64,000 bases of DNA. It comes from Nocardioides psychrotolerans (lineage in GTDB: Bacteria; Actinomycetota; Actinomycetes; Propionibacteriales; Nocardioidaceae). The notes under the pieces are model-generated. The model made no database searches and was not told where the DNA came from. It saw only the letters and a list, made by a program, of their open reading frames with translations. The translations under genes were made by a program, and so were the position numbers. The stretch spans positions 62,001-126,000 of the forward strand of contig NZ_FOQG01000010.1 of the NCBI RefSeq assembly GCF_900113685.1, given 5' to 3'. Below are positions 46,936 through 57,169 of this stretch, piece by piece (the first letter of the stretch is position 1; every line of letters starts with the position of its first letter).

Positions 46936-48525
46936 GTGGCCGTGACCGACTGGTTGCTGCGCCAGCACGAGCGCGGCAACCCCTACTCCCGTCTGGACGA
47001 CCACCACCTCGGCGACACGGCCTGGTCGACCGGCAACCAGGTGCGCCCACTCGTCCACGGGGCCACCTACTTCGCCGAGCTGCTCGAGCGCCTCGACGCC
47101 ACCGTCGAGGGCGACCTGGTCTTCTTCACCGACTGGCAGGGCGACGCCGACGAGCGCCTCGACGGGACCCCGGGCAGCGAGGTGGCCGACGTGCTGGCCC
47201 GCGCCGACGAACGCGGCGTCGATGTCCGTGGGCTGGTCTGGCGATCGCACAGCCTGGCGGTGGGCTTCACAGCGGGCGAGAACCTCCGGCTCGGGCAGGT
47301 GCTGCAGTCGCGGGGCGCCGAGGCGCTGCTCGACATGCGCGTGCGCCACGGCGGCTCGCACCACCAGAAGCTGCTCGTCATCCGGCACCACGACGATTCC
47401 TCCCGCGACGTCGCCTACGTCGGCGGGATCGACCTGTGCCACTCCCGGCGCGACGACCGCGACCACCAGGGTGACCCGCAGGCGTTGGTCACCATGGCCG
47501 AGGAGTACGGCGACACCCCGCCCTGGCACGACATCCAGGCAGCCATCACGGGGCCGGCCGTCCACGACGTGGAGACCGTCTTCCGCGAGCGCTGGGAGGA
47601 TCCCACGCCGCTGACCCGCAGCCCGCTGTTCTGGCTGCGCGACCGGGTGCTCGGCCTCGACGTCAGCCCGGACCCGCTGCCCGAGCAAGCCCCACCGCCG
47701 CCCGCTCCCGCCGGCGCCACGCACGCGGTCCAGCTCCTGCTCACCTACCCCGACCTGCGCCTCGGGCGGGACTACCCCTTTGCGCGCGGCGGGGAGCGCA
47801 GCGTCGCCCGGGGCTACTCCAAGGCGCTCGGGCGGGCGCGCACCCTGGTCTACCTCGAGGACCAGTACCTCTGGGGTCGTCACATCGGCGACGCCTTCAC
47901 CCAGGCCCTGCGTGAGCAGCCCGACCTGCACGTGCTGGCCGTCGTTCCCCTCCACCCGGACCTGGCCGGAGCGGCCCGCGTCCCCGAGCTGCTGGGTCGC
48001 CGACGCGCCATGGAGGAGATGCACCGGGCAGCGCCCGACCGGGTCGCCGTCTTCGGGATCGAGAACCACGCCGGGACACCGGTCTACGTGCACGCCAAGT
48101 GCTGCATCATCGACGACACCTGGGCCACCATCGGCTCCGACAACTTGAACCGACGCTCCTGGACCCACGACTCCGAGCTGTCGGCCGTCGTCGTCGACAC
48201 CGATCCCGAGGACCCGGGCGGCTTTGCGCGCTCCCTGCGCCTGGGGCTGGCGGCCGAGCACCTGGACCGCGACGAGGACGACGCCGACGCGATGGCCGAC
48301 TGCGTGGACCCGATCGGCATGTTCCATGCCTTCGACCGCAGCGCGGAGCGCCTCGACGCCTGGCACGACGGTGGCCGGGTGGGCGAGCGGCCGCCCGGGC
48401 GGCTGCGCCGGCTGGAGGTGCCCGAGGTGCCCGCCCGGCACCGCCCCTGGGCGCTGCCGGCCTACCTCACCATGCACGATCCCGACGGTCGACCGCGCTC
48501 CCGTCGGCGGCGCGACGACTTCTAG
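46936..48525 (+). CDS. Phospholipase D-like protein
   Basis: A 529-residue protein with two HKD-type catalytic motifs: SHHQKLLVIRHHDDSSRDVAYVGG (first, with an insertion) and VHAKCCIIDDTWATIGSDNLNRRSW (second, complete). It lacks a signal peptide, so it is probably cytoplasmic. It could act on phospholipid phosphodiester bonds or as a cardiolipin-synthase-like transferase. GTG 46936 is 12 bases after the DUF2218 stop; GTG 46942 is an alternative start. Confidence 0.88.
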   Translation: MAVTDWLLRQHERGNPYSRLDDHHLGDTAWSTGNQVRPLVHGATYFAELLERLDATVEGDLVFFTDWQGDADERLDGTPGSEVADVLARADERGVDVRGLVWRSHSLAVGFTAGENLRLGQVLQSRGAEALLDMRVRHGGSHHQKLLVIRHHDDSSRDVAYVGGIDLCHSRRDDRDHQGDPQALVTMAEEYGDTPPWHDIQAAITGPAVHDVETVFRERWEDPTPLTRSPLFWLRDRVLGLDVSPDPLPEQAPPPPAPAGATHAVQLLLTYPDLRLGRDYPFARGGERSVARGYSKALGRARTLVYLEDQYLWGRHIGDAFTQALREQPDLHVLAVVPLHPDLAGAARVPELLGRRRAMEEMHRAAPDRVAVFGIENHAGTPVYVHAKCCIIDDTWATIGSDNLNRRSWTHDSELSAVVVDTDPEDPGGFARSLRLGLAAEHLDRDEDDADAMADCVDPIGMFHAFDRSAERLDAWHDGGRVGERPPGRLRRLEVPEVPARHRPWALPAYLTMHDPDGRPRSRRRRDDF

Positions 48526-48633
48526 TGGTGTCCGGGACGAGTTCGTGGGTCGGGTTCGTCTCAGGAAGCCCGCCCACACGCCGATCGGCGTACGGTGAGG
48601 GAACGAGCAAGCCACGCCGATGTGAAAGGCCTC

Positions 48634-49320
48634 ATGCCGCCAGGGACCAGCACGAGCGTCACCGAGACCGACCTCCGCACGGACACCTCCCATCGGCCCA
48701 GCCTCCGCTCCATCGTCAAGCGCGTCGCGCTCAGCCTGGTGATCGCCTGCGCGGTCCCGGCTGCGTTGTTCTACGGCTTCCTGATGGCCACCGGGGTGTG
48801 GACCGCGATGCTAGTCGCCCTCGCCTGGGCCTACGGCGCCATCGCTTGGCGCGCGGCCACGCACCGCCGTACGTCGGGCCTGCTGATCCTTACCGCGATC
48901 GTGCTGACCGGACGTACGGTCGTCTCGTTCGTCGCCGACAGCACGTACTTCTACTTTCTGCAGCCGATCATCAGCGACGGCGTGGTCGCCACCGCGTTCC
49001 TGCTCTCGCTGGCGAGCGCGCGGCCGATGGTGGCCCGACTCGCCGGCGACTTCTACCCGATGGACCACGAGATCTCGGTGCGTCCCCGCATCCGTCGGCT
49101 CTTCCGCGACCTCACCCTGGTCTGGGCGCTGGTGTGCCTCGGCAAGGCGAGCGCCACGTTGTGGCTCCTGCAGACGCAGTCGATGGAGACCTTCGTGCTC
49201 GCCAACAGCCTGACCGGACTGAGCCTCACGGCGCTCGCCGCCGCGGCCACGATCGTGACCGCGGCCGTCGTGGCCCGTGACGAGGGCCTGCTCTGCCCGG
49301 CGAAGGCTCTCGCCGTCTGA
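48634..49320 (+). CDS. VC0807-like integral membrane protein
   Basis: A 228-residue protein with about six helices. It resembles the VC0807 family, a set of septation-protein-A-like membrane proteins of unknown role: LTGRTVVSFVADSTYFYFLQ and then SLASARPMVARLAGDFYPM. A TACGGT hexamer (48591-48596) about 37 bases upstream is a plausible -10, and AAAGG precedes ATG 48634. It converges on the ubiA operon. Confidence 0.78.
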   Translation: MPPGTSTSVTETDLRTDTSHRPSLRSIVKRVALSLVIACAVPAALFYGFLMATGVWTAMLVALAWAYGAIAWRAATHRRTSGLLILTAIVLTGRTVVSFVADSTYFYFLQPIISDGVVATAFLLSLASARPMVARLAGDFYPMDHEISVRPRIRRLFRDLTLVWALVCLGKASATLWLLQTQSMETFVLANSLTGLSLTALAAAATIVTAAVVARDEGLLCPAKALAV

Positions 49321-49324
49321 CGGA

Positions 49325-49344
49325 CGACGTCACTCACGACGTCG
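49325..49344. terminator. Short hairpin between convergent genes
   Basis: Arms cgacgtc (49325-49331) and gacgtcg (49338-49344) surround the loop actcac. It lies in the 63-base gap between the VC0807-like gene and the end of the ubiA operon. This is a modest bidirectional terminator candidate. Confidence 0.4.
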
Positions 49345-49383
49345 AGACGGGCCGTCGCTACGACGCCGGGTGTGGCGAGGTGA

Positions 49384-50181
49384 TCAGGACGCCAGCACCA
49401 GCAGCACCACGTCGACCAACGCGATCCCGATCGCGGCTAGGAACGGCACCCGCCCCCGGCCGGCGAGCGAGACCAGCAACAGGACGGCCACGACGGCGAG
49501 GCCCGCGACCGAGAGGCGCGTGAGCCCGGAGCCGAGGGCCGCCACGAGCGAGCCGGTGGCCAGGACCACGGTGGCCACGACGGGCAGCCGACGTGCGCCG
49601 AGCCGGTGGGGGAGCCCGTGCACGCCCGTGGCCGCGTCGTCGGCCAGGTCCGGGAGCACGTTGACCAGGTGGGCTCCGACCCCCAGCAGTGCGCCTGCCG
49701 TGGGGACCCACCAGTCCGGCAGCCCACCCGGCAGCTCACCCGGCTGCCCTGCCAGGGACACGAAGACGGTCAAGGTCGCGAACGAGAAGGCGTAGGGCAG
49801 CCACGACCACACGGTCGCCTTGAGCCCTAGGTTGTAGGACCACGCCGACGCCACGCAGGCCAGGTGGACGACACCGGCCACGAGGCCGCACGCGAGCGAC
49901 AGCGGCACGACGGCGACGACCGCGCCCGCGCAGGCGAGCCGCACCGTCCGCTCGCTCACCTGGCCGGCCGGGATCGGCTTGTCGCGACGCTCCACGGCCC
50001 GGTCGCGCGGCAGGTCGATCAGGTCGTTGGACCAGCCGACCGAGAGCTGGCCGGCAAGGACGGCGAGGCCCACCAGCACGAGCCGCCCCGGCGTGAGGTC
50101 CGCTGCGACCCCGAGGAGCAGGGCGAGGACCGTGACGGCGAGCGCGGGCCCACCGTGGGCGGCGCGGAGCAGCGCGGGCAC
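49384..50181 (-). CDS. UbiA-family prenyltransferase
   Basis: A 265-residue membrane enzyme with about eight helices. The first prenyl-diphosphate motif is SNDLIDLPRDRAVERRDKP and the second is in VLPDLADDAATG. As the last gene of an operon with a type III PKS, it should attach a prenyl chain to the aromatic polyketide product. The acceptor and chain length cannot be read from sequence. It starts at GTG 50181, nine bases after the idi stop. Confidence 0.88.
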   Translation of the reverse strand: MPALLRAAHGGPALAVTVLALLLGVAADLTPGRLVLVGLAVLAGQLSVGWSNDLIDLPRDRAVERRDKPIPAGQVSERTVRLACAGAVVAVVPLSLACGLVAGVVHLACVASAWSYNLGLKATVWSWLPYAFSFATLTVFVSLAGQPGELPGGLPDWWVPTAGALLGVGAHLVNVLPDLADDAATGVHGLPHRLGARRLPVVATVVLATGSLVAALGSGLTRLSVAGLAVVAVLLLVSLAGRGRVPFLAAIGIALVDVVLLVLAS

Positions 50182-50190
50182 GTCGGGCGC

Positions 50191-50769
50191 TCAGACGCGG
50201 GCGGCAGGCGGGAGCGAGTCTCCGCCGCGGGCGGGCGCCGTGAGCGGGTCCTCCGGCAGCTGCGCGACCTGGTCGCGGCACCACGGGCTGATCTCCTGAG
50301 ATCCGTCGAGCACCCCGCGACGGAAGTCGGACCAGTCGACCCAGCGGTGGTCCTCGACCTCCCCCGGGTCGGGGTCGACCTCGCCCGTGGCCGTGGCGAC
50401 GAAGACGGGGCACATCTCGTTCTCCACGACGCCGTCGGGCATCACCGCCCGGTAGCGGAACGCCGGCAGCATCAGGGTGACCCCCACGGCCCGCACGCCG
50501 ACCTCGTCACCCACGCGCCGTCGTACGGCGTCGGCGAGGGACTCGCCGGGGCCCGGGTGGCCGCACACGCTGTTGGTCCAGGCCCCGGGCCAGGTCGGCT
50601 TGCTCAGCGCGCGACGGGTGAGGAGCAGGCGTCCGCCCGCGTCGAAGAGGTAGCAGGAGAACGCCAGGTGCAGGGGGGTGTCGGTGTGGTGCACCCCCGC
50701 CTTGGGTGTCGTGCCGATGGCGTGGCCCTGCTCGTCGAGCAGGACGACAAGCTCCTCGGTGACGGTCAT
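50191..50769 (-). CDS. idi: Isopentenyl-diphosphate delta-isomerase, type I
   Basis: A 192-residue Nudix-fold enzyme that converts IPP to DMAPP. The catalytic Cys is in TNSVCGHPGPGE and the catalytic Glu in VENEMCPVFVA; HHTDTPLHLAFSCYLF supplies metal-site His residues. Its place in a PKS/UbiA operon suggests local supply of prenyl donor. The ATG overlaps the FAD-enzyme stop (ATGA). Confidence 0.95.
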   Translation of the reverse strand: MTVTEELVVLLDEQGHAIGTTPKAGVHHTDTPLHLAFSCYLFDAGGRLLLTRRALSKPTWPGAWTNSVCGHPGPGESLADAVRRRVGDEVGVRAVGVTLMLPAFRYRAVMPDGVVENEMCPVFVATATGEVDPDPGEVEDHRWVDWSDFRRGVLDGSQEISPWCRDQVAQLPEDPLTAPARGGDSLPPAARV

Positions 50770-51788
50770 GCGGGCCTCGCGAGCTGGTTGACCGCCGCGC
50801 CGAAGACCCAGGGGACGGTGGCGGCGGCGGGGACGATGCGACGCCGGAGCGCGCGGTGACGGGTGGTGGTCAGGAGCCCCTGGGTCAGGAGGTCGTGACG
50901 CCAGCCGAGCCGACGCCAGGCGCGAGCGTAGTCGTCGGGTCGCCCTGCCGCCACGGCACGGACGGCCGCTCGCGCCTGCGCGAGGCCGAGGGCGATGCCC
51001 TCGCCGGTCAACGCGTCGACGTAGCCGGCCGCGTCGCCGACGAGCAGCACGCGTCCGGCGACCCGCTGGCGGGCGCGTTGGCGCAGCGGCCCGGCGCCGC
51101 GCACGTCCTCGACGTCGTGCGCGCCGAGCCGCTCGGCCAGCAGCGGGAAGGCAGTGAGCAGCTCGTGCAGCGGGCGCCGCTCGTCGGTCAGCACGGCGAC
51201 CCCGATCCGGTCGTCACCGACGGGGGTCACGTAGGCCTCGCTGCCGGCTGCCCAGTGCACCTCCACCATCGAGGTCCAGGGGGCGACGTCGAGGTGGCAG
51301 CGCTGACCGTAGCGGCGGTGGCCCTCGACCGGCGCGTCCAGGCCGAGCAGCCGGCGAACGGGGGAGTGCAGGCCGTCCGCGGCGATCAGGTGCCGGGTCG
51401 GCTCGCCGTCGACGAGGAGGTGGTCGCCCCGGTCCTCGACGGTGCGGACGGCGCGGGTGTCGGTCGGGACCCCCGCCCGCTCGACGGCGCTCGACAGCGC
51501 CGCGTGCAACGTCGTACGACGGACCCCGCGGCCGGGCCCGTGGCGGAACGTCGCCTCGGCCTGGCGGCGGCCGTCGAGGTAACGGATGCCGGTGATCGGG
51601 TGCCCCTCCAGGGGGACGTCGAGATCGGCGAGGGCGGCGACCGCACCCGGCATGAGGCCCTCTCCGCAGGCCTTGTCGATCACGCCGGGGCGAGGCTCGA
51701 GGACCCCGACGTCCAGGCCTGCGCGGGCGGCGTAGAGGGCGGTGGCGAGGCCCACGGGACCCCCGCCGGCCACCAGGAGGTCACGCAC
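50766..51788 (-). CDS. FAD-dependent oxidoreductase (geranylgeranyl reductase/hydroxylase type)
   Basis: A 340-residue flavoprotein with the N-terminal dinucleotide-binding VAGGGPVGLATALYAARAG, the substrate-side ACGEGLMPGAV, and the second FAD motif VLLVGDAAGYVDALTGEG. It belongs to the class that contains both isoprenoid reductases and aromatic-ring hydroxylases. By analogy with phenolic-lipid operons (PKS, methyltransferase, flavoprotein hydroxylase) ring hydroxylation is plausible, but the UbiA/IDI neighbours leave prenyl reduction open. GTG 51788 overlaps the methyltransferase end by 8 bases. Confidence 0.86.
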   Translation of the reverse strand: MRDLLVAGGGPVGLATALYAARAGLDVGVLEPRPGVIDKACGEGLMPGAVAALADLDVPLEGHPITGIRYLDGRRQAEATFRHGPGRGVRRTTLHAALSSAVERAGVPTDTRAVRTVEDRGDHLLVDGEPTRHLIAADGLHSPVRRLLGLDAPVEGHRRYGQRCHLDVAPWTSMVEVHWAAGSEAYVTPVGDDRIGVAVLTDERRPLHELLTAFPLLAERLGAHDVEDVRGAGPLRQRARQRVAGRVLLVGDAAGYVDALTGEGIALGLAQARAAVRAVAAGRPDDYARAWRRLGWRHDLLTQGLLTTTRHRALRRRIVPAAATVPWVFGAAVNQLARPA

Positions 51789-52317
51789 GGCCCGAGGCCC
51801 GGGGCAGGGTGGCGAGGGCGGCGTCCTCGGCGCGGATCCGCACGGCCAGCAGCGCGGCGTTGGCGACGGTGAAGACCCCGGCGGTGATCCACGAGGCGTG
51901 CATCAGCGGCAGGGCCACCCCCTCCAGGACGACGGCGACGTAGTTGGGGTGACGCAGGAAGCGGTAGGGCCCGCCGGTCACCGGGGCGAGGTCGGGGACC
52001 ACGATCACGCGGGTGTTCCACCGCCGCCCCAGGGTCGTGATGCACCACCAGCGCAGCACCTGGGCACCCACGGCCAGCACCAACATCGACCAGGCCAGGA
52101 GCGGAGCGACGTCCGGGCGGCGCACCCAGGCTTCCACGAGCATCGCGACCAGGAACCCGGAGTGGAGCACCACCATGAACGGGTAGTGCCCCTGGCCGGT
52201 CTCACGGCCGCCGCGCTCCAGGCTCCAGGCGGCGTTGCGCTTGCTCACGACCAGCTCGGCCAGTCGCTCCAGGCCGACCAGGCCGACGACGACGGTGAAG
52301 GCGAGCAGCGTCGTCAC
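51781..52317 (-). CDS. Isoprenylcysteine carboxyl methyltransferase (ICMT)-like protein
   Basis: A 178-residue membrane methyltransferase of the ICMT/PEMT type with about four to five helices. The SAM-binding C-terminal motif is [23 protein letters not shown], preceded by [11 protein letters not shown]. Proteins of this type next to type III PKS genes O-methylate alkylresorcinols in Streptomyces. GTG 52317 overlaps the PKS stop (GTGA). Confidence 0.9.
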   Translation of the reverse strand: MTTLLAFTVVVGLVGLERLAELVVSKRNAAWSLERGGRETGQGHYPFMVVLHSGFLVAMLVEAWVRRPDVAPLLAWSMLVLAVGAQVLRWWCITTLGRRWNTRVIVVPDLAPVTGGPYRFLRHPNYVAVVLEGVALPLMHASWITAGVFTVANAALLAVRIRAEDAALATLPRASGRA

Positions 52318-53399
52318 GCCGGGACCCCGACGGTGCCCCCGGCGGTCGATGTCGCGCGGACCAGGACCAGCTCGGAGCAGAACCCGGGACCCATCGCCAG
52401 GACGATGCCGTGGCTGCCAGGCTCCGGTGGCCGGTCCCGCAACGTGTCCTCCAGGACGTGGAGGACCGAGGCCGAGGAGAGGTTGCCGATGCGGGCCAGG
52501 GAGTCCCAGGTGAGCTGGACGGCCTCGCGCGGGACCTCCAGGGCCTCCTCGAGGGCCTCGATCACCTTCGGTCCGCCCGGGTGGCACACCCACCAGCCGA
52601 TGTCGGCCCGGGTGAGGTCGTGGTCGGCGAGGAAGGTGTCGACGTCCTCGCGGATGTAGCGACCCACGATCATGGGGACGTTGGCGTCGAGGACGATGCG
52701 GAGGCCACCGTCGGTGACGTCGAAGCCCATCGTGCGCTCGGAGTCGGGGTAGAGGCGGCTGCGGGTGGCGAGCACCTCGGCGGGTCCGCCGCGCTCCGTG
52801 CCGCCGCGGGCGACGACGGCCGCAGCGCCGTCGCCGAAGAGACCGCTCGAGACCAGGTTGGGCACCGACACGTCGTCGCGCTGCACCGTGAGCGAGCACA
52901 GCTCGACACACACCAGGACCGCGACCTCGTCGGGATGGCCGACCAGGTAGTCGTGCAGGCGGGCGATGCCCGCTGCTCCGGCCACGCAGCCCAGTCCCAC
53001 GAGCGGGACCCGCTTGACGTCGGGCCGCAGACCGACGACGGAGGCGATGCGCGCGTCCAGGCTGGGGATCGCCAGTCCTGTGACGGTGGCGACGACGACC
53101 ACGTCGACGTCGGACGGGGTGAGGTCAGCGGCCTTGAGCGCGTCGATGAGTGCCCGGGAGCCGAGCTCGACGGCGTGCTCCAGGAAGTGGTCGTTGGCCT
53201 GGCCGAACCCCTCGAGGGCGCCGTAGGCCTCCAGCGGCAGGACCAGGCTGCGTTGGCGGACCCCGGCGTTGGCGTGCAGCCGTCGGAGCAACCGCTCGTC
53301 GACGCTGCGCTTCGCGATCACCTCGACGAACGCCTCGGTGATCTCCTGCTGGGCATAGGTGTGCTCAGGCAGTGCGCCCCTGACCGCGAGGATCTCCAT
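52314..53399 (-). CDS. Type III polyketide synthase
   Basis: A 361-residue chalcone-synthase-like enzyme with the complete triad: Cys138 in [12 protein letters not shown], His273 in [11 protein letters not shown] and Asn306 in GNLSSASV. The product class (alkylresorcinol, alkylpyrone or a naphthol) depends on cavity residues I cannot judge by eye. ATG 53399 has GAAGGAG eight bases upstream; a TACCGT hexamer about 45 bases upstream is a possible -10. It is the first gene of a five-gene overlapping operon. Confidence 0.93.
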   Translation of the reverse strand: MEILAVRGALPEHTYAQQEITEAFVEVIAKRSVDERLLRRLHANAGVRQRSLVLPLEAYGALEGFGQANDHFLEHAVELGSRALIDALKAADLTPSDVDVVVVATVTGLAIPSLDARIASVVGLRPDVKRVPLVGLGCVAGAAGIARLHDYLVGHPDEVAVLVCVELCSLTVQRDDVSVPNLVSSGLFGDGAAAVVARGGTERGGPAEVLATRSRLYPDSERTMGFDVTDGGLRIVLDANVPMIVGRYIREDVDTFLADHDLTRADIGWWVCHPGGPKVIEALEEALEVPREAVQLTWDSLARIGNLSSASVLHVLEDTLRDRPPEPGSHGIVLAMGPGFCSELVLVRATSTAGGTVGVPA

Positions 53400-53490
53400 G
53401 CGTGCGGCTCCTTCGTCGGGGTGGGGGGGTGCCCTCGTCACGGTACCCATCAGGGCAGCAGACGCACGGCTCTGCCGTAGGCCGGGTGGT

Positions 53491-56433
53491 TCAGCCCGGT
53501 CTCGGGGCAGGGACCCAGCGGTCGAGCATCGCGCCGACGTCGCGCGGGTGCACCGGCTTGGAGAGGTAGTCGTCCATCCCGGCCTCGAGGCAGCGCTGTC
53601 GCTCGCCCTCGGTCACGCTCGCGGTCATGGCGATCACCGGGGTGCGTCGGGTCGTGCCCTCGCGACGACGGATCTCGCGGGTGGCGTCGTAGCCGTCCAT
53701 CTCCGGCATCTGGCAGTCCATGAGCACGGCTCCGAATGCGGACCGCCCCAGCGCATCAAGCGCCTCGAGCCCGTTGCCGGCGACGTCGGTGCTGTAGCCG
53801 AGCGACTCGAGGATCCCCACCGCGACGAGCTGGTTGGTGAAGCTGTCCTCGACCACGAGCACGTGGCCCCGTGAGCCGGGAGCCGGACGGACCCTGGTCT
53901 GGGGGGCGGCCGGGCGGGGGGCATTGGTGGCGCTCAGCACCTCCTCCAACGCGGCGGCCAGCCGCACGAGGTGCACCGGCTTGGTCAGCCGGGCGCCGAT
54001 CCCGACGCGCTGCCCCTCCTCGGCGGTGACGTCCGAGCCGGAGGTCAGCAACACCATGCCGGGGGCGGCAGAAGGACGTGCGGAGACGAGCGCGGCCAGC
54101 TCCAGGCCGCCCATCTCGGGCATGCACAGGTCCAGCACCACGGCGTCGTACGCCGTGCCCGCAGCCAGCGCCTCGTCCAGGCGCCGCAGCGCCGAGGCGC
54201 CGTCCTCGACGGCGTCGGTGAGCATCCCCCAGGCGCCGAGCTGGTCGCTGAGGATCAGCCGGTTGGTCTGGTTGTCGTCGACGATCAGCACCCGCTGGCC
54301 GGCCAGCTCCGTCGCGGGCGGACTGCTGGCGACGGCCTCGTGCGCCAGGGCGAGAGGCAGGGTGAACCAGAAGGTGCTGCCCTCCCCGGGGACGCTGTCG
54401 ACGCCGATGGCGCCGCCCATCGCGGTCACGAGCTGGCGTGAGATCGCCAACCCCAGCCCGGTCCCGCCGTACTTGCGGGTGGTGGAGGAGTCCGCCTGGG
54501 AGAACGGGTCGAAGAGCTGGTGCTGGTCCGCCGGGTCGATGCCGACGCCTGTGTCGGTCACCTCGAAGCGCACGACCACGCCACCGTCCGTGCTGTCGTC
54601 GAGCTGGGCGCGGATGACGACCTCTCCGGACGCGGTGAACTTCACGGCGTTGGAGGCCAGGTTGAGCAGCACCTGTCGGATGCGCGACGGGTCACCGCGC
54701 AGGCCGGGGGGGAGCTCCGGCGAGGAGTAGGCGAGGAGCTCGAGGTCCTTCGCGCGAGCCGGCTCGGCCACCAGCTCGGCTGCCTCCTCGACCACCTGCA
54801 CGAGGTCGAAGTCGAGCGTCTCGAGCTGCAGCTTGCCGGCCTCGACCTTGGAGAAGTCGAGGATGTCGTTGATCAGGCTCAGCAGCGCCTCGCCCGCACC
54901 CCGTACGCCCTCGGCGTACTGCCGCTGGCGCTCGTCGAGCTCCGTCGTGAGGAGCAGACCGGTGAGGCCGATGACGCCGTTCATGGGGGTGCGGATCTCG
55001 TGGCTCATGGTCGCGAGGAACGCCGACTTGGCGCGCGACCCGGCGAGCGCCGCGTCCCGGGAGACCTCCAGCTCGCTCTCGACGAGCTTGCGTGCGGAGA
55101 TGTCGGCCAGCGCCACCGCGATGCCGAGGACGTCGGGATCGGCGGTCAGGTCGACGAGCCTCGCGCTGATCCAGCGCTCGGCACCCGATGCGGGGTGCAC
55201 CCGCAGCTCGGCCGTCACCGGCCGTCCGGGCCTGCGCTGGGCCTCCCGGAAGACGTCGTCGAGGACCCTGAGGTCGGCAGGGTCGATCAGCTCGGTCCAG
55301 TGCAGGTCGTCGGGCACGGAGGCGAGGCCGATCAGCCGGGCCAGGTGCGGTGAGTGGCGGACGACCGCACCGTCGGCGTCCACGACCAGCACGGCGTCGG
55401 AGCTGTTGTCGGTCAGCCGCTCGTAGAGGCGGCGGTTGCGGCGGACCAGGGCGCGTGCCTGTCGCTCGGAACCGAGCAGCCGGGACGTGCGCACGAACGC
55501 CAGCGCCAGCAGCAGCACCGTGCCCGTCGCGAGCAGGGCCGGGCTGCCACCGTCGCCGCGCGCGGCACTGAGCACCTCGAGCGCCGGGGGGACGAGCAGG
55601 GGCACGATCGCGATGCCGAGCCGCCACTGGTCCCGGCCGGGCTCCTGCTCCTCCTCGTCGACGGGCGCGACGACGATGGTCGGCCGTCGGAACGCCGCCA
55701 GCGCCATCAGCAGGCCGCCCACCATCCAACCGACGTCGAGCACGGCGGAGACCAGGCCCTCGACCGGGAGGAGCAGGTAGCCGAGGTCGGAGGCCAACCA
55801 GCACGCCGCACCGACGGCGAAGGACAACCCGATCGCCGATCGCGACCGCGGCGTCAGGAGAGCACGGACGACCAGGGCCAGCAGCACCGCGTCGGCGACA
55901 GGGTAGGCCGCCCACACGACGCGGGTCGCGGCAGACACGGAGGTGTCGGCGACGATCGCGATGATCGACACGCTCCAGAAGACCAGCACGCTGACGACGA
56001 CGATGGTGAGCGCATCGATGATCGCGTCCCCGTCGACGTGCCGGTCGCCGGTGCGGGTCCGGACCAGGGTGATGACGAAGAGCGCGGCACCCAGGCCGGC
56101 ATAGCTCGCGAGGTAGGGGATGTCGGCGATCGAGACGTCGGGCTCCGTGCCGGACCAGGTGATGGCCAACCAGACCAGGTCGCCGATCGCCGACAGCGTC
56201 AGGCCGGTGGCGATCAGTGACGGGACGAGACGCTCGGCGCGGGGCGCTCGCCAGGCACCGAGCCAGGCGAGCCCGCTCGCTGCCCAGATCGCGAGCAGGT
56301 AGGTGCCGTCGCCCACCACGCCCGTGGGGACCGCGAGGTGGACGGCGACGACCAGCGCCGTCAGTGCCGCTGCCAGGGCCAGGCGTGGGTCCACCTGGAG
56401 CACCTTCACGACCGACTCGACTGCCATGTCCAC
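53491..56433 (-). CDS. Orphan membrane-bound hybrid histidine kinase
   Basis: A 980-residue protein with about ten N-terminal helices (to about residue 310), a PAS domain (about 340-450), HisKA with [13 protein letters not shown], and a HATPase with [16 protein letters not shown] and GGTGLGLAI. Two receiver domains follow: IVDDNQTNR ... [12 protein letters not shown] and VVEDSFTNQ ... [12 protein letters not shown], ending at SKPVHPRD. There is no HPt domain and no adjacent regulator. The start is GTG 56433 or ATG 56427. Hybrid kinases of this size are uncommon in actinobacteria. Confidence 0.9.
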   Translation of the reverse strand: MDMAVESVVKVLQVDPRLALAAALTALVVAVHLAVPTGVVGDGTYLLAIWAASGLAWLGAWRAPRAERLVPSLIATGLTLSAIGDLVWLAITWSGTEPDVSIADIPYLASYAGLGAALFVITLVRTRTGDRHVDGDAIIDALTIVVVSVLVFWSVSIIAIVADTSVSAATRVVWAAYPVADAVLLALVVRALLTPRSRSAIGLSFAVGAACWLASDLGYLLLPVEGLVSAVLDVGWMVGGLLMALAAFRRPTIVVAPVDEEEQEPGRDQWRLGIAIVPLLVPPALEVLSAARGDGGSPALLATGTVLLLALAFVRTSRLLGSERQARALVRRNRRLYERLTDNSSDAVLVVDADGAVVRHSPHLARLIGLASVPDDLHWTELIDPADLRVLDDVFREAQRRPGRPVTAELRVHPASGAERWISARLVDLTADPDVLGIAVALADISARKLVESELEVSRDAALAGSRAKSAFLATMSHEIRTPMNGVIGLTGLLLTTELDERQRQYAEGVRGAGEALLSLINDILDFSKVEAGKLQLETLDFDLVQVVEEAAELVAEPARAKDLELLAYSSPELPPGLRGDPSRIRQVLLNLASNAVKFTASGEVVIRAQLDDSTDGGVVVRFEVTDTGVGIDPADQHQLFDPFSQADSSTTRKYGGTGLGLAISRQLVTAMGGAIGVDSVPGEGSTFWFTLPLALAHEAVASSPPATELAGQRVLIVDDNQTNRLILSDQLGAWGMLTDAVEDGASALRRLDEALAAGTAYDAVVLDLCMPEMGGLELAALVSARPSAAPGMVLLTSGSDVTAEEGQRVGIGARLTKPVHLVRLAAALEEVLSATNAPRPAAPQTRVRPAPGSRGHVLVVEDSFTNQLVAVGILESLGYSTDVAGNGLEALDALGRSAFGAVLMDCQMPEMDGYDATREIRRREGTTRRTPVIAMTASVTEGERQRCLEAGMDDYLSKPVHPRDVGAMLDRWVPAPRPG

Positions 56434-56618
56434 CTATCGCTGCCTGGGTGCAGGGAAGGACCGCCGCCGCCGCGGGACCCCAGGAGGAATCTTGCCATGT
56501 CCGTCGGTCCGTCACGCGCGACACCGGAAGCGATGACAGGCGATCCACAGGTTCACGCTCGGCCCTGCTCAGGTCCCCCCATCAGGATCGGCTCATGACC
56601 ACGACCCCAACCAGCCCG

Positions 56619-57122
56619 TCAGAGGACGTGCTGGCCGTACATCTCACCGAGCGGGTCGGAGATCAGCTCGATGCGCGCACCGTCGGGGTCACGGAAGTAG
56701 ACCGAGACACCGCTGTGGACCTCGTGGTCGACCCCGGCCGCGGTGAGGCGGGCGACGAGCTCGTCCCAGCGGGCCGGCTCCACGGAGATGGCCAGGTGGT
56801 GCAGGCCCCCGAGCACCTCGGCGTAGGGACCGACCTCGAGCCCGGGGAAGTCGAAGAACGCCAGCAGGTTGTCGTTGCCGATGTCGAAGAAGAAGTGCGA
56901 CGACCCCGGGTAGTCGCGGTTGTCGATCAGCTCGGTGAGCGGGAAGCCCAGCACGTCCTGGTAGAACCGCACCGTCGTCTCGACGTCACGGCTGATCAGT
57001 GCCGTGTGGTGCAGCCCGCGCGCAGTCGAGGCGGGCCGCGACTCCGCCGGTCGCAGGTGGGCCGTGCGGATGCGGTCGCGGGCCGCCTCGATCGCGGCGA
57101 GGTCGGGGGTGCTCTCGGTCAT
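56619..57122 (-). CDS. VOC (glyoxalase/dioxygenase-fold) protein
   Basis: A 167-residue metalloprotein-like VOC member with two beta-alpha-beta modules: LHHTALISRDVETTVRFYQDVLGF and LHHLAISVEPARWDELVARL. Metal ligands are probably the His of LHHTAL and LHHLAI and the late Glu in RDPDGARIELISD. It lies 47 bases downstream of pirin on the same strand and is therefore likely under the same MarR-controlled promoter. Substrate unknown. Confidence 0.87.
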   Translation of the reverse strand: MTESTPDLAAIEAARDRIRTAHLRPAESRPASTARGLHHTALISRDVETTVRFYQDVLGFPLTELIDNRDYPGSSHFFFDIGNDNLLAFFDFPGLEVGPYAEVLGGLHHLAISVEPARWDELVARLTAAGVDHEVHSGVSVYFRDPDGARIELISDPLGEMYGQHVL

Positions 57123-57169
57123 GGGGGTCCTCGGCTCGTGGGTGACGCGGGAAGTGACGGGGGAGGGGA

